64,000 nucleotides of DNA from Dysgonomonas sp. PF1-14 (GTDB lineage Bacteria > Bacteroidota > Bacteroidia > Bacteroidales > Dysgonomonadaceae), in contig NZ_JARXWN010000010.1 of assembly GCF_029892965.1 (NCBI RefSeq), positions 115,350-179,349 of the forward strand. The letters run 5' to 3'. Every line of letters begins with the position of its first letter. Position 1 is the first letter of the stretch. Under the pieces are notes generated by a model. The model did not search any database. It saw only the letters and a list, made by a program, of their open reading frames with translations, and had not been told where the DNA came from. Positions 27,081 through 38,835 of this stretch are shown piece after piece. The position numbers and the translations under genes are program-made.

Positions 27081-29912
27081 CTACGACAACTCATTTCTCA
27101 GATACTCAGCGGTAAAGCTTCCATCTACTTTTGCTACTATTTCCGGTTTTCCTACGGCAACCACATTCCCGCCACCTACACCACCATCAGGGCCCATATC
27201 AATGATGTAATCGGCACACTTAATAATATCCTGATTATGCTCTATAATAATAATCGTATTTCCCCTGTCCACCAGTTTGTTCAGCACTCCCAGCAATACT
27301 CGTATGTCTTCGAAATGAAGCCCTGTTGTAGGTTCATCAAGTATGTATATGGTATTCCCTGTATCTACGCGAGCCAGCTCAGCAGCCAGTTTTATCCGTT
27401 GCGATTCGCCTCCCGAAAGCGTAGTAGATGGTTGTCCCAGTTTGAGATACCCCAGACCGACTTCCTGCAATACTTTGATCTTATGGAGGATATTAGGCAC
27501 ATTTTCGAAGAACTCTACCGCCATGTTTATAGTCATATCCAGCACATCGGCAATCGATTTTCCCTTAAAGCGTACTTCGAGTGTTTCCCTGTTGTAGCGT
27601 TTACCATGACATTCTTCACATTGCACATATACATCGGGAAGGAAGTTCATTGCGATGGTTTTATATCCATTACCGCTACACACTTCGCAACGCCCGCCTT
27701 TCACATTGAACGAAAAACGTCCGGGCTTGTATCCGCGTATTTTCGATTCGGGCAGATTGACAAACAGATTGCGAATATCTGAGAATATCCCTGTGTATGT
27801 AGCCGGATTGGAGCGTGGTGTGCGCCCTATCGGAGACTGGTCAACGGTTATTACCTTATCTACATTGTCTATTCCGTCCAACGATTTGTAAGGCAACGGA
27901 TCTGCCAACGACCTGTACATATGCTGACTAAGGATAGGCTGTAATGTACCATTGATAAGACTGGACTTGCCACTACCGGAAACTCCGGTCACACAAATAA
28001 AGGTATTGAGCGGGAAAGTGACTGATACATCTTTCAGATTATGCCCTGTAGCTCCTTTCAATGTTATTTTTTTGCCGTTGCCCTTTCTGCGTTTTTTAGG
28101 AACTTCTATTTTGAGCCTACCATTCAGGTAATCGGCAGTCATTGTGCTGGCCTTCATCATTTCCTGCGGTGTACCCGAGAAAACGACTTTACCTCCGCGA
28201 CGACCGGCATAAGGCCCCAAGTCGACTACATAATCGGCATCTAGCATTATATCCTTATCGTGCTCAACTACAATTACAGAGTTGCCGCTATCACGCAATT
28301 TTTTCAACGAATCTATCAAACGGTTGTTATCGCGCTGGTGAAGCCCGATACTCGGCTCATCGAGGATGTACAGTACATTCACGAGTTGCGAGCCTATCTG
28401 GGTAGCCAAACGGATACGCTGACTTTCCCCTCCCGACAGGGTAACGGAAGCCCTGTTGAGTGACAGATAATTGAGTCCTACATCGAGCAGAAACGAGAGA
28501 CGGGAAACAATTTCTTTCTTTATCTCCGAAGCTATTGTTTTCTGTCTGTCTGATGTGTAGTCATCCATATCCTGTACCCATTCGTAGAGACTATGAATGT
28601 CCATTACCGCCAGATCAGCTATATTTTTTCCGTTTATTTTGTAGTGTAATGCTTCCTTATTCAGCCGCTGACCATTACAGTCGGGGCATACATCTGTTTT
28701 GATGTATTGTTCAGCCCACTTCTGTGCCGATGCAGACGACTCGCTGTCCTGCTGCATCTCTATATATTTGGCTACCCCTTCGAATGCAACTACGTAGTTT
28801 GAACTGCCAAGCGATTCGTTCTTTATCTGCAAACGTTCTTCTGTCCCGAACATGATCTCATCCATCGCTTCTTCGGGAATATCCTTTATCGGCGTTTTAA
28901 TGGTTACTCCATGCTTTTCACAAATAGCTTCTATCTGCCAGAAAAACAGAGAGTTCTTATATTTCCCCAGTGGAGCTATTCCTCCCGCATAGATACTTAA
29001 TTGAGGTTTCGGTACAATCTTAGCCATATCTATCTGATTGACAGCACCCAACCCCTTACACTTAGGACAGGCACCGTATGGCGAGTTGAAAGAGAACGTA
29101 TGCGGTGCAGGCTCGCTGTACGACAGGCCGGTGGTAGGACACATCAGCTGGCGACTGAAATGACGCACTTCGTCATTGTCTACATCCTGTATCATGATCA
29201 GCCCGTCACCCTGCTTCATAGCTGTGCGCAGGCTTGTTTTCAGGTTATCTGCAAATTTATTGGAGACAACAAGCTTATCTATCAGTATCTCCACACTGTG
29301 CATCTTGTACCTGTCGAGGCGCATACCGGGTATTATCTCCCGTATCACACCATCGACACGCACAGTCAGGTATCCTTTTTTGCTGATCTGCTCGAAAAGT
29401 TCTTTATAGTGCCCCTTACGATTACGCACTACAGGTGCAAGCAGGTATATTTTTTTTCCGATATAGCGTTCGAGTATAAGTTCGAGTATCTGCTCTTCTG
29501 TATATTTCACCATCTTCTCACCTGTGAGGTAAGAATAAGCTTCTCCGGCACGAGCATAGAGCAGGCGCAGGAAGTCATATATTTCGGTAGTAGTACCTAC
29601 TGTAGAACGTGGATTGCGATTTGTTGTCTTCTGCTCGATGGAAATAACCGGACTTAGCCCTGTTATTTTATCAACATCGGGGCGTTCCATATTTCCCAAA
29701 AAATTGCGGGCATATGCCGAAAACGTTTCTATATAGCGGCGCTGCCCTTCGGCAAAGATAGTATCGAATGCCAGTGACGATTTTCCGCTGCCGCTAAGAC
29801 CTGTAATCACAACAAGCGAATCGCGCGGAATTTCCACGTCTATATTCTTAAGATTGTGTACGCGTGCGCCATACACGCTTATTTTTTCTTTTTCCTCTGT
29901 GGCTGTTTCCAT
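27081..29912 (-). CDS. uvrA: Excinuclease ABC subunit A
   Basis: A DNA-damage recognition ATPase of nucleotide excision repair, about 943 residues, the usual UvrA length. Two Walker A motifs are present (GLSGSGKSS near the N-terminus and GVSGSGKSS in the second half), with two ABC signatures reading [10 protein letters not shown]. Zinc-binding cysteine pairs occur at [16 protein letters not shown] and [17 protein letters not shown] set the start at [10 protein letters not shown]; a start 39 bases upstream would overlap the transglycosylase stop by eight bases. Confidence 0.95.
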   Translation of the reverse strand: METATEEKEKISVYGARVHNLKNIDVEIPRDSLVVITGLSGSGKSSLAFDTIFAEGQRRYIETFSAYARNFLGNMERPDVDKITGLSPVISIEQKTTNRNPRSTVGTTTEIYDFLRLLYARAGEAYSYLTGEKMVKYTEEQILELILERYIGKKIYLLAPVVRNRKGHYKELFEQISKKGYLTVRVDGVIREIIPGMRLDRYKMHSVEILIDKLVVSNKFADNLKTSLRTAMKQGDGLIMIQDVDNDEVRHFSRQLMCPTTGLSYSEPAPHTFSFNSPYGACPKCKGLGAVNQIDMAKIVPKPQLSIYAGGIAPLGKYKNSLFFWQIEAICEKHGVTIKTPIKDIPEEAMDEIMFGTEERLQIKNESLGSSNYVVAFEGVAKYIEMQQDSESSASAQKWAEQYIKTDVCPDCNGQRLNKEALHYKINGKNIADLAVMDIHSLYEWVQDMDDYTSDRQKTIASEIKKEIVSRLSFLLDVGLNYLSLNRASVTLSGGESQRIRLATQIGSQLVNVLYILDEPSIGLHQRDNNRLIDSLKKLRDSGNSVIVVEHDKDIMLDADYVVDLGPYAGRRGGKVVFSGTPQEMMKASTMTADYLNGRLKIEVPKKRRKGNGKKITLKGATGHNLKDVSVTFPLNTFICVTGVSGSGKSSLINGTLQPILSQHMYRSLADPLPYKSLDGIDNVDKVITVDQSPIGRTPRSNPATYTGIFSDIRNLFVNLPESKIRGYKPGRFSFNVKGGRCEVCSGNGYKTIAMNFLPDVYVQCEECHGKRYNRETLEVRFKGKSIADVLDMTINMAVEFFENVPNILHKIKVLQEVGLGYLKLGQPSTTLSGGESQRIKLAAELARVDTGNTIYILDEPTTGLHFEDIRVLLGVLNKLVDRGNTIIIIEHNQDIIKCADYIIDMGPDGGVGGGNVVAVGKPEIVAKVDGSFTAEYLRNELS

Positions 29913-29943
29913 TATATATATTGTACTCCTTTTTCTATATTTA

Positions 29944-30921
29944 TCAGTCACGAGAGAGCCAAGCCCTGTTGTGAACTTTTATTTTCTCCCCTTTTTTGTA
30001 ATAAAGGGATTCTTGTGTAGGGATAAGTATCGTATATGAATTCTGGCTTTTTGCTGAAATAGTCAGTTTTCTGTCGCGAAGCCATGTATTAAAGTCTTTC
30101 AGTTGAGCATAGGATATACCGTTATCTTTTGCAAAAGCCGTCAGATCAGCGATAGACTGGGTCACCTCAACTTTTTTAAATTCCATCGGTTTGTATAAAT
30201 CTTTTTCGGTAAGAACAAACCCGTACTTCTGAGGGTTTTCAAATACCTGTTTTATTGCCAGCATACGGAAGTAATAACGGGTGGTTTCGTCTACCAGCCA
30301 AAGATCTAGCCCGTCTTCGGCCTGTTGTTTTTCCAACTCTCCACTTATACGTCCTTGTCCGGCATTATACGAAAGGGCAACACTCGACCAGCTTCCATAT
30401 TTTGCATATGCCTGTTTAAAATATTTGCAGGCAGCAACAGTAGATTTTTCTATAGAGTATCTTTCGTCTACTTCCGATGATACTTCCAGCCCGTATGAGG
30501 GTGCCGTTTTAGGCATAAACTGCCACAGGCCTACAGCTCCGGCTGGAGACACAGCACGATGATTGAGACTGCTCTCTATCACTGCCAGATACTTAAAATC
30601 ATCGGGAATATCGTTTTCTTTCAGTATGGGTTCTATGATGGGAAAATAACGATTGGCTTTTTTTATAAGTAGCAAAGTGGTAGAATGCAGGTATGTGAAT
30701 CCGTTTATTTCCCTGTCGTAACGCTCATGCAGATCGTATCTGTCGAGCACAAGGTCTTCTCCGGCAAAATCGACCTTATGGGGAACTCCTACAGATTTAG
30801 TCATCGACAGTACATGAGGTAACTTAGATTCTGCTGTCTCCATACTATTATTCGATAAAAAAAGAAAAGCAAGTGCTCCCACACATGCTATAGGGATGAT
30901 ATATATCAGACTTTTTTTCAT
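29944..30921 (-). CDS. Lytic transglycosylase (SLT domain)
   Basis: About 325 residues with an N-terminal membrane anchor or signal ([20 protein letters not shown]). The lysozyme-like domain has [19 protein letters not shown], where the glutamate of ESSLN is the catalytic residue, followed by [13 protein letters not shown] and LSYNAGQGR. The family cleaves peptidoglycan to 1,6-anhydromuropeptides. The C-terminal part resembles the start of a LysM-like region, as in MltD. An ATG 33 bases upstream is possible, but MKKSLI gives a normal signal sequence. Confidence 0.87.
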   Translation of the reverse strand: MKKSLIYIIPIACVGALAFLFLSNNSMETAESKLPHVLSMTKSVGVPHKVDFAGEDLVLDRYDLHERYDREINGFTYLHSTTLLLIKKANRYFPIIEPILKENDIPDDFKYLAVIESSLNHRAVSPAGAVGLWQFMPKTAPSYGLEVSSEVDERYSIEKSTVAACKYFKQAYAKYGSWSSVALSYNAGQGRISGELEKQQAEDGLDLWLVDETTRYYFRMLAIKQVFENPQKYGFVLTEKDLYKPMEFKKVEVTQSIADLTAFAKDNGISYAQLKDFNTWLRDRKLTISAKSQNSYTILIPTQESLYYKKGEKIKVHNRAWLSRD

Positions 30922-31149
30922 GTGAACATTATAAACAAGTTTAGACATTAACAATAATCAAAAAAGGAGAAGTGCAATGCTCTTCTCTTTTACAGGTTAT
31001 TATTCTTCTATTTTATTATTTTCCCGACCAAGCTTTCAAGACTCATTTTCAATATTATAGAAAAATCTTTTCAAAACCGAGTGGCATTTATAGATAATAA
31101 CTATCAAAGGTACTATTTAATTTTCAGTTATAAAAAACAGATGAAGCCC

Positions 31150-31971
31150 TTACAATCCCCTTCCACCCCACACAAAGCAGTCCGGATACACGTTTTCGAG
31201 GTCTTTGACTTCTTCCTTAAAAATTCCAAAAACGGAAGAACCCGATCCGGACATGGACGCGTAAACAGCACCCATATCATATAGCGATTGTTTGATCTCC
31301 ATTATTGCAGGATATTTTTCAAACACGCTGTCTTCAAAATCGTTTTTCATCAGAGATTTCCATTGCTCCAATGGCTTTGTGACAATTTCCTTCAATGACA
31401 TTTCGGGCTGTCGTGGTTGCACTCCGGCAAATGCATCTTTGGTAGCTACATGGATATCGGGTTTCACCAATACAAAGTAATAATCCTTAAGCGATAGTTC
31501 TACTTCCTCGAATATCTCGCCGATACCTGTAGCAAATACCGGACGATTGTAAATAAAGAACGGGCAATCGGCACCCAGTTGAACAGCTAACGCAGCCAAC
31601 TCTTCATTTGTCGCCTGCAAATCGAATGTATCATTCAACAGTCTCAGCATAAACGAGGCATCTGCCGAACCGCCTCCCAATCCTGCCCCAAAAGGGATTT
31701 TCTTTAATAAATGCACTTCTACCGGAGGAAAAACATAGTGATGGCGCATTAGCTTCAGCGCTTTCATTACCAGATTGTTTTCGGGTGCAGCATCTACTTT
31801 TATTCCGGTTTCGGCGAATGTATCTTCATTCTGATCCTCTCTTACAATAATTTCAAGAGCATCCTGTATAGCAATAGGATAGAACACTGTTTCGAGATTG
31901 TGGTAACCATCAGGTCTTTTAGAAACAATGTTCAGTCCGAGATTTATTTTAGCATTGGGGAAAGTGATCAT
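31150..31971 (-). CDS. ispE: 4-diphosphocytidyl-2-C-methyl-D-erythritol kinase
   Basis: A 273-residue GHMP kinase of the non-mevalonate isoprenoid pathway. [15 protein letters not shown] and [14 protein letters not shown] form the substrate site, [15 protein letters not shown] is the ATP-binding GHMP motif, and [10 protein letters not shown] the third conserved motif. Length is normal. It is flanked by AT-rich spacer sequence, so it may be expressed alone. Confidence 0.94.
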   Translation of the reverse strand: MITFPNAKINLGLNIVSKRPDGYHNLETVFYPIAIQDALEIIVREDQNEDTFAETGIKVDAAPENNLVMKALKLMRHHYVFPPVEVHLLKKIPFGAGLGGGSADASFMLRLLNDTFDLQATNEELAALAVQLGADCPFFIYNRPVFATGIGEIFEEVELSLKDYYFVLVKPDIHVATKDAFAGVQPRQPEMSLKEIVTKPLEQWKSLMKNDFEDSVFEKYPAIMEIKQSLYDMGAVYASMSGSGSSVFGIFKEEVKDLENVYPDCFVWGGRGL

Positions 31972-32057
31972 GTTGTAGAATTATGAGTTATGAGTTATAA
32001 ATTATAAATTACTCCTACTTCATTCATAACTTATAACTCATAATTTATAACTAATTA

Positions 32058-32954
32058 TTAAACAAGTTTTTTTATCAGGGCATCCCTGTCACCATATATA
32101 TAGTCGATGATAGGAACTTCGATCATTGTATAAGCTCCCGGTCTTTGTTTCATTGTAGCACGCGCCGAAGCAACAAGTACCTGAGCAGTAAGTGCAGGAT
32201 TGTTTATTTTCATATTGAAGTCGAAAAGCTGATTCTGAGTTTCACCCGAAACACCTTTACGCACCATGTTTACACCATGCCCCATATCTTTCAGGCTGTC
32301 TACACAGTCTACATGCATCACATGCGTTTCGTCATGTACAAAGTAATCGTCTGCTTTAATCGCCTTAGCTACATCTTCAAATTTGTATCCGTCCTCAACT
32401 TCTATGTACACCATACGGCGATGGATTCCCGTACCCAATGGTATAGTCATAGAAAGGGCGGCTTTTACACCTTTTATTGCTTTTACGGCAACCGTATGCC
32501 CCATACTCATACCGGGGCCGAAGTTTGTATAAGTTACTCCTTTTGGCGCCATAAACTCAAGCATGGAACGTACCATAGAATCTGTACCCGGATCCCATCC
32601 GGCAGAAATAATAGATACTGTATTGTTCGCCTTCGCTACTGTATCGAGTTCTTTGCGAAGATTTACAATACCGCCATGAATGTCATAACTATCTACCGTA
32701 TTGATGCCTGCTGCAAGGCATTCTTTAGCATAATCTTCTACGTTGCGTGTTGGCGTACATAGCACAGCCACATTTACATCTTTCAGTTCTTTTACTGTTT
32801 TCACCACCTGATATTTTTTCAGTTCTTCCGGTATATTTGCCGGATCGCGACGAACAATACCTGCCACTTCAAAATCGGGTGATGCAAGAATTGCATCTAA
32901 TACATATCGCCCGATATTACCATATCCGACAATAGCTGCTCTTATTTTTTTCAT
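32058..32954 (-). CDS. ddh: meso-Diaminopimelate D-dehydrogenase
   Basis: A 298-residue NADP-dependent enzyme that makes meso-diaminopimelate directly from tetrahydrodipicolinate in the one-step lysine route. It begins [15 protein letters not shown] (Rossmann fold), has [14 protein letters not shown] and [10 protein letters not shown], then [15 protein letters not shown] and the [15 protein letters not shown] dimer/substrate region. The presence of this pathway is typical of Bacteroidales. The DUF2461 gene lies 12 bases upstream. Confidence 0.92.
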   Translation of the reverse strand: MKKIRAAIVGYGNIGRYVLDAILASPDFEVAGIVRRDPANIPEELKKYQVVKTVKELKDVNVAVLCTPTRNVEDYAKECLAAGINTVDSYDIHGGIVNLRKELDTVAKANNTVSIISAGWDPGTDSMVRSMLEFMAPKGVTYTNFGPGMSMGHTVAVKAIKGVKAALSMTIPLGTGIHRRMVYIEVEDGYKFEDVAKAIKADDYFVHDETHVMHVDCVDSLKDMGHGVNMVRKGVSGETQNQLFDFNMKINNPALTAQVLVASARATMKQRPGAYTMIEVPIIDYIYGDRDALIKKLV

Positions 32955-32966
32955 TAACTATTTGAA

Positions 32967-33659
32967 TTATAATTGTGTTGCTTCTTTCATAAAATTATAC
33001 AGCCATTCCATAGCCACGAAGTCTTCTTTCACCATTTCTGCAAAAGCGGCAGAGTATAGTTCTTCCCCTACCGGCCTGGTCTTACTCACCCATATACCTT
33101 TGCGCTGTATCCATGGTTGAAAATATTCCGGCAAATCGTTTGGTACTGGACGTTTATACTCTTCACCGTTTATCACGTATCCTCTGTCTAATACGGTTTT
33201 CTGTGTTACACGCTGGAACTCTTCGGCATCGTAAGCCACTTCATCGCGAAAGGCATCCATTACTTTCTTTTTAGGCTGAAAAAGCCCTAAACCTAAAGCA
33301 TATCCATCGGCATTGATCTCCATAAAATAACCGGGATAATCCTTCCATACATCGTTAGTAACGGGAATCTGAAATGCCATCCACATAAAGTCTTTATACG
33401 GATCTTTATTCTTGGAGAAACGGATATCTCTGTATATCCGAGAAAGGCAACGATGCGGACGCAGTTCGAATGCCGGATCGATATTATACATGGCAGGCGA
33501 TAATGCAGTCACAAGAGCTTTCAGCGGATTGAGTAATTCCTTTTCATATATATGTTTATTGGCATCGAACCATTCTTTATAGTTGTTTTCCTTCAAATCT
33601 TTGAAAAACTGAAATGTTTGTGGTGTGAAACCTTTGAAAAGGCTATCTTCTTTTGCCAT
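32967..33659 (-). CDS. DUF2461 domain protein
   Basis: A 230-residue protein with the DUF2461/TIGR02453 pattern: TLQFF-like QTFQFFKDLKENNYKEWF at the N-terminus, then RIYRDIRFSKNKDPYKDF and the GYFMEINADG segment. The function of the family is not known. No signal peptide or membrane helix is seen. It probably shares a transcript with ddh. Confidence 0.83.
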   Translation of the reverse strand: MAKEDSLFKGFTPQTFQFFKDLKENNYKEWFDANKHIYEKELLNPLKALVTALSPAMYNIDPAFELRPHRCLSRIYRDIRFSKNKDPYKDFMWMAFQIPVTNDVWKDYPGYFMEINADGYALGLGLFQPKKKVMDAFRDEVAYDAEEFQRVTQKTVLDRGYVINGEEYKRPVPNDLPEYFQPWIQRKGIWVSKTRPVGEELYSAAFAEMVKEDFVAMEWLYNFMKEATQL

Positions 33660-33735
33660 TTGATCTTTAATAATTAAAATATAAAGATAAAAAAATAGCA
33701 GCTTTTTCCAAAACTGCTATTTTCCAATATATCCT

Positions 33736-35124
33736 TTATTTCGCCAGTTCTTTTATTACTGCCATTACCTCACCGCCTATCTCTTCGGCTTCTTTCATCG
33801 AGTGTGCTTCGGAGTACACACGTATGATCGGTTCGGTATTCGACTTGCGCAGGTGTACCCATTTGTCGGGGAAGTCTATCTTCACACCATCTATATCTGT
33901 CACATCATACTGGCTGTATTTTTCTTTCACAGCATTCAGTATGGCATCTACATCGATGCTTGGTGTAAGTTCTACTTTCTGCTTAGCGATATAATATTGC
34001 GGATACGAAGCGCGTATCTCACTCACTTTCTTCTTCTCAAATGCCAGATGGGATAGGAACAGAGCAATACCTACTAAAGCATCGCGCCCATAATGGCTAT
34101 CAGGATAAATAATTCCGCCATTACCCTCACCACCGATCACTGCATCTACATCCTTCATTTTGGTAGTTACATTCACCTCTCCTACAGCAGCTGCATAATA
34201 TTCACATCCTTCATACTTGCGGGTAACATCACGCAGGGCACGGCTCGAACTCAGGTTCGACACAGTATTGCCGGGCGTATGTTTCAGCACATAGTCGGCT
34301 ACAGCCACCAGTGTATATTCTTCACCGAACATATCTCCGTTTTCACAAATAATAGCCAGACGGTCTACGTCTGGATCGACAACGAAGCCGACATCGGAAG
34401 ATGTTGTTTTCATCATCACCGATATATCTTTCAGATGTTCGGGTAACGGTTCCGGATTGTGTGGAAATTCACCGTTAGGCGTACAATAAAGTTCATTTAT
34501 TTTGTTCACACCCAGCGCTTTCAGCAACTTAGGCAGAACGATACCCCCTACTGAGTTTACACAATCGATAGACACCTCAAAATCAGCAGCTTTAATAGAT
34601 TCTACGTCTACCAGTGACAAGTCCAGCACAGCCTGAATATGGCGATCGGTATAGTCTTTTTCCGTTACTTTTCCTATATGGTCTATATGTGCATAGTTAA
34701 AGTCTTCGGCTTCTGCCAGTTGGAGAACTTCTTCCCCTTCTTTAGCATTAAGGAACTCTCCTTTATCGTTAAGCAACTTCAAGGCATTCCATTGCTTAGG
34801 GTTGTGGCTGGCTGTAAGTATAATACCCCCACAAGCCTGTTCCATTGCCACTGCCAGTTCGGTAGTCGGTGTTGTAGCCAGACCGATATTAACAACATCG
34901 AATCCCATCCCCATAAGGGTACCAATAACTAACTGTTCCATCATTTTACCCGAAATACGGGCATCGCGTCCAACAACAATAGTATTGGAGCCGTTTTTCA
35001 CATTCTCTCTTATGAATGAGGCATAAGCAGATACAAATTTCACTGTATCCAACGGATTCAGTCCTTCGCCTACTTTGCCTCCCATTGTTCCCCTGATTCC
35101 GGAGATAGATTTTATTAAGGCCAT
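33736..35124 (-). CDS. glmM: Phosphoglucosamine mutase
   Basis: A 462-residue alpha-D-phosphohexomutase. The phosphoserine loop is ILTASHNPKQWNALKL, the metal-binding loop is DPDVDRLAI, and the substrate loop is GGEGNGGIIYPD. GlmM converts glucosamine-6-phosphate to glucosamine-1-phosphate for UDP-GlcNAc synthesis; the Bacteroidetes GlmM/PMM-type enzymes look like this, so a phosphomannomutase role cannot be excluded. It is eight bases from the upstream DUF4827 lipoprotein gene. Confidence 0.85.
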   Translation of the reverse strand: MALIKSISGIRGTMGGKVGEGLNPLDTVKFVSAYASFIRENVKNGSNTIVVGRDARISGKMMEQLVIGTLMGMGFDVVNIGLATTPTTELAVAMEQACGGIILTASHNPKQWNALKLLNDKGEFLNAKEGEEVLQLAEAEDFNYAHIDHIGKVTEKDYTDRHIQAVLDLSLVDVESIKAADFEVSIDCVNSVGGIVLPKLLKALGVNKINELYCTPNGEFPHNPEPLPEHLKDISVMMKTTSSDVGFVVDPDVDRLAIICENGDMFGEEYTLVAVADYVLKHTPGNTVSNLSSSRALRDVTRKYEGCEYYAAAVGEVNVTTKMKDVDAVIGGEGNGGIIYPDSHYGRDALVGIALFLSHLAFEKKKVSEIRASYPQYYIAKQKVELTPSIDVDAILNAVKEKYSQYDVTDIDGVKIDFPDKWVHLRKSNTEPIIRVYSEAHSMKEAEEIGGEVMAVIKELAK

Positions 35125-35131
35125 ATTTTAT

Positions 35132-35734
35132 TTATTCGTGTGGTACATCTAACGTAAAGTCATATCTCAGCAAACTATAAAAGTAAGGAGTATATGTAGA
35201 CATCTGAACTGTCGATCCGCTCGCAAACGGAATAATCAACCTTACTGTTGCATTCTTTCCTAAACCATATTCCAAAGGAATTACACATGCCGGAGACATG
35301 AAATAATACATCTGTGATGTATATGTCGATGAATAATCTTTACTGGAATATGTACCTGGATCGCCATACTTGAATGTCATATATATTCCCGAATAATTCG
35401 GATTTGCGATTACTTCATTATCCAACAGATCGTATATCGTATCATATCTCAGATATATATCGGTCTTAGGGTCTGTTTTCGATGGTTTGTCTTTTCCGCC
35501 CGAGTCTACAACCTGAAAATACACACCGGTAGATTCATCAAGAAAAAACTCATTGTCTGCAAACTTGTGTTTATCAGGATATGTACGAAGAACTTTTATG
35601 TCCTGAGCATCGATAAAACGATTGATCGCTTTTTCTTCTTTTTTCAGCTTATCGGCGTATGTTTCTCCGCCACAGGCTGTGAATACAATAGCAAATGCCA
35701 TCATGGCGAATATAAAACTGATAATTTTCTTCAT
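35132..35734 (-). CDS. DUF4827 lipoprotein
   Basis: A 200-residue lipoprotein: the signal ends FTACGGE with the lipobox cysteine at residue 21. The mature part begins with charged YADKLKKEEKAINRFI and contains the VYFQVVDSGGKDKPSKTD segment. It resembles FKBP-like proteins of Bacteroidales annotated DUF4827, but I see no confirmed catalytic site. It lies between glmM and the DHH phosphoesterase gene on the same strand. Confidence 0.8.
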   Translation of the reverse strand: MKKIISFIFAMMAFAIVFTACGGETYADKLKKEEKAINRFIDAQDIKVLRTYPDKHKFADNEFFLDESTGVYFQVVDSGGKDKPSKTDPKTDIYLRYDTIYDLLDNEVIANPNYSGIYMTFKYGDPGTYSSKDYSSTYTSQMYYFMSPACVIPLEYGLGKNATVRLIIPFASGSTVQMSTYTPYFYSLLRYDFTLDVPHE

Positions 35735-35764
35735 CTATTTTCTAAAATTATGACTTAAATGTTT

Positions 35765-36796
35765 TTATTTCTTTTTCAATAAATCCCCGAATTCGGGCAA
35801 TGCGTTTTCAAAAATAGCTATTGCCTCCTCCATTGTTCCGTAAAACTCTCCTCCCGAGGCATTCAGGTGGCCGCCGCCGTTGTAACATTGTGCAGCAAAC
35901 TTGTTGCTCGGAAAACTCCCCTGAGAACGAAACGAAATTTTTATGAAATCATTGTCTTCTCTGATAAAAACCGAGAAAATAATTCCTTTTATATTCAGTG
36001 GAAGATTTGCAAACCCTTCGGTATCTCCTTTTTTCACACGATAACGGCTTTGCTCTTCATTGGTCAGCCATATCAGCGCAGAATTGTATTCGGGGTATAT
36101 TTTCATTTTTTCGCAAAGCGTATAACCGAGCATACGGTAACGGTCTTCCGAATAGTTATGATATACATTCGAATATATCTGATCTTTATTTATTCCCTTC
36201 TTCAACAACTCGCCGATGATGTAATAAATCTCGGCATTGTTGGAATTATATGTAAAAGCCCCCGTATCGGTCATCATACCGGTATAAATGGCTGTTGCAC
36301 TTTCGTGACTCATTACTTCAAAGTCTCCCATACGACAGATCAGCCTGAATATGAGTTCGCTAGTCGATGATATTTCGGGATATGAAATCACTACATCGCA
36401 AAAATCCGCAGGCTCGGGATGATGGTCTACCATCACTTTTTTTGCAGAGGCTGCTTCTATCAGTGGTCCCAAATGATAAGCCCGCTTAGGCAAATTGAAA
36501 TCGAGACAGAATATAAGTTCAGCTTCATTTATCAATTTCTGGGCAAACTCGGGATATTTTTCATAATCGAGAATATCTTTTGCTCCGGGTATCCACTTCA
36601 GAAAATCAGGAAAAGAATTGGGTACGATCACATTCACATCGTTCCCCGAATCGCTCAGATAATGATATAATCCCAAAGATGAACCGATAGCGTCCCCATC
36701 GGGCGACACATGAGTTACAATTACAATCTTTTCATATTTGTCGAGCAGTTCTTCTACTGCTGTTATCTTATCACTTGCTATTATCTTTGAAATCAT
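35765..36796 (-). CDS. DHH-family phosphoesterase (NrnA-like oligoribonuclease/pAp phosphatase)
   Basis: A 343-residue DHH/DHHA1 protein. HVSPDGDAIGSSLGLY and CLDFNLPKRA supply metal-binding aspartates, VDHHPEPADF is the DHH motif and the C-terminal GGGHLNASGG is the DHHA1 signature. These enzymes degrade nanoRNA, pAp or cyclic-dinucleotide products such as pApA. The exact substrate is inferred from the family. It is directly downstream of comEC. Confidence 0.87.
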   Translation of the reverse strand: MISKIIASDKITAVEELLDKYEKIVIVTHVSPDGDAIGSSLGLYHYLSDSGNDVNVIVPNSFPDFLKWIPGAKDILDYEKYPEFAQKLINEAELIFCLDFNLPKRAYHLGPLIEAASAKKVMVDHHPEPADFCDVVISYPEISSTSELIFRLICRMGDFEVMSHESATAIYTGMMTDTGAFTYNSNNAEIYYIIGELLKKGINKDQIYSNVYHNYSEDRYRMLGYTLCEKMKIYPEYNSALIWLTNEEQSRYRVKKGDTEGFANLPLNIKGIIFSVFIREDNDFIKISFRSQGSFPSNKFAAQCYNGGGHLNASGGEFYGTMEEAIAIFENALPEFGDLLKKK

Positions 36797-36839
36797 TTAC
36801 TTTTTCTTCTTTTGAATCTTTTACGGAGCAACAAAAATA

Positions 36840-38810
36840 CTAAAAAATCAGACTATAAGCACCATTTTCAACTACATCGTGACAGGGAATATTCAGTTTT
36901 TGACATTCTTTAGATAATCTTCTGCGGGTATAGCTTGATAATGAAGCATCTAAAACAACCATTTGTGGCAAAAAGATTTGAGTTAAAGAGTATAAAGACA
37001 ATTCTTCCTCACCCGTCAATACCAGATGCGATACATCAAATCTGTTCGCCGTTTCTTTGTCTTTCCAGTTATCAGAAGATAAGACCACCACTCTGTTATT
37101 TCCTGCTTTTATCAGTTTATAATCACCTACATCTTCAGACATTATTATATTTTCAGTATGCCCTTCATTCCATTTTATTTCAGTAGCCTGTCTCCTATTG
37201 AAAACAGTAACTACATTCTGACTATTTTCCGTATTATTATAAATTCCGGTAAGTAACAAAATCAATACCGCCGACAGACCGACAACAAGCCCTCTTGTCT
37301 TCTTATAGATAAAGAACGCCAGAAATGATAAAATAACAACAAAGATCAGCACCATATCGGCAAGGGATATTTTCACATCGTCAATCAGTGCAAAAGGCAG
37401 GCTTTCAAAAAAGCGGATAACAGAAGTCATCAACTTTACCAATATCTGCAATATCTTTACCGGAAGATAATAGAAGTAATGACTAAAATCAGGTAATAAC
37501 AGACTTAGCAACCTAGCGACACCAATTCCTCCGACCGCATAAGTTATAAACGAGACTAACGGTACAATCAGCAAATTGGCTGCAAAAAAATAAGTCGGAA
37601 ACGTACCGAAGTAATACAAACAGATAGGAAAAGTTGCCAATTGCGCCACTAGCGACAAAGTGAACATCTGCCAGAGATTACGCACATATTTGTTCTCTAT
37701 CTTTATTAAGCCTGATGCTTTTGGTTGCAGATACAGAATAGAAAGAACCGACATAAAACTCAGTTGAAAACCGATATCGAACAACGAGAACGGATTTACC
37801 AACAACATGAAGAAGGCTGCAATATACAAGGCATGTACTGAAAAGCTCTTCTTACCGAAAAGCTCCGAAGCACAAAAGACGGTAAGCATAGCACTCGCTC
37901 TGATTACAGAAGGCGGTAAGCCCGTTATAAAGGCATATACCCACAGGAGTAATATAATTAAACCGGGTTTCAGCCAGTAATACTTTGTACCTCTGCGGAT
38001 AAATCCCAACAGAAAACTAATCATCAGGTAAATGATACCCACATGTAGACCGCTCACCGAAAGTACATGTACTGTGCCCGTAGTTCTGAACCCTTGCTTT
38101 ATATCATCTGTCAGGTCATTCTGATAACCCAATGTAAGCGCTGATAGTATGGAATATTCGGTATGGTTAAAACCCAGCGACCGATAAAAGTCCATTATCT
38201 GCTGACGACAGCGTAAAGCTGTATATTTCAACGAGGATGAGACATTTCCTGTTGCCTTCCATGAAATGTTTGTAACATATGCCGAACCCGCAAATCCCTG
38301 ATTATACATATAACGCACATAATCGAAATCATCAGGTTTTCCCATATTACGGAACGGCTGTATTTTAGCCTGAAAAAGAAACTCATCGCCCGGAGTCAAT
38401 TGCTTATCACATATCGTATCACGCTGAAAATAGCAAACAATCTGCTTATCCTCATCGGGTAGATATACCCGGTATGCAGTAGTGGATGGCTTTTCCTGCG
38501 GAGTATCAGTTACCACGCCCCGATAGGCACGAACCTCATCGACAAAGGTAAATTCAGATCGTTGCTGACAAAAGGCAGTAGATATAATACCCATCCCTAT
38601 TAAGAATAATGCGGCACCCGCGCCAAACAGCCATCTGAAACGAAACTGATATTTCTCAGCTATCAGATATGAGAGCAGCATGGCCATTACACCAATACTA
38701 AAAAAGGCAATGCTCAGATAATCTATCCCGAGATAGTATTGAATCGCAATCCCTGCCAGCAAAGGTATCAGCAGAAACAGAAAGGGTATCTTCGCCAGAG
38801 GATTCTTCAT
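36840..38810 (-). CDS. comEC: ComEC/Rec2 family membrane protein
   Basis: A 656-residue protein with an N-terminal DUF4131 region (three helices, then a beta-rich periplasmic part) and the competence domain VHVLSVSGLHVGIIYL, GLPPSVIRASAML and a multi-helix bundle. It is predicted to form the inner-membrane DNA uptake channel. The C-terminal metallo-beta-lactamase nuclease domain of many ComEC proteins is missing or reduced to about 100 residues without its histidine motif, as in other Bacteroidetes. Confidence 0.87.
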   Translation of the reverse strand: MKNPLAKIPFLFLLIPLLAGIAIQYYLGIDYLSIAFFSIGVMAMLLSYLIAEKYQFRFRWLFGAGAALFLIGMGIISTAFCQQRSEFTFVDEVRAYRGVVTDTPQEKPSTTAYRVYLPDEDKQIVCYFQRDTICDKQLTPGDEFLFQAKIQPFRNMGKPDDFDYVRYMYNQGFAGSAYVTNISWKATGNVSSSLKYTALRCRQQIMDFYRSLGFNHTEYSILSALTLGYQNDLTDDIKQGFRTTGTVHVLSVSGLHVGIIYLMISFLLGFIRRGTKYYWLKPGLIILLLWVYAFITGLPPSVIRASAMLTVFCASELFGKKSFSVHALYIAAFFMLLVNPFSLFDIGFQLSFMSVLSILYLQPKASGLIKIENKYVRNLWQMFTLSLVAQLATFPICLYYFGTFPTYFFAANLLIVPLVSFITYAVGGIGVARLLSLLLPDFSHYFYYLPVKILQILVKLMTSVIRFFESLPFALIDDVKISLADMVLIFVVILSFLAFFIYKKTRGLVVGLSAVLILLLTGIYNNTENSQNVVTVFNRRQATEIKWNEGHTENIIMSEDVGDYKLIKAGNNRVVVLSSDNWKDKETANRFDVSHLVLTGEEELSLYSLTQIFLPQMVVLDASLSSYTRRRLSKECQKLNIPCHDVVENGAYSLIF

Positions 38811-38835
38811 TTGTCCCGAAGAGGGTTAAGCCTGC

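Noticed and set aside
27057..27782. 241-residue plus-strand open frame over uvrA
   Set aside because: It is antisense to conserved uvrA sequence with all family motifs, so it is a shadow frame.
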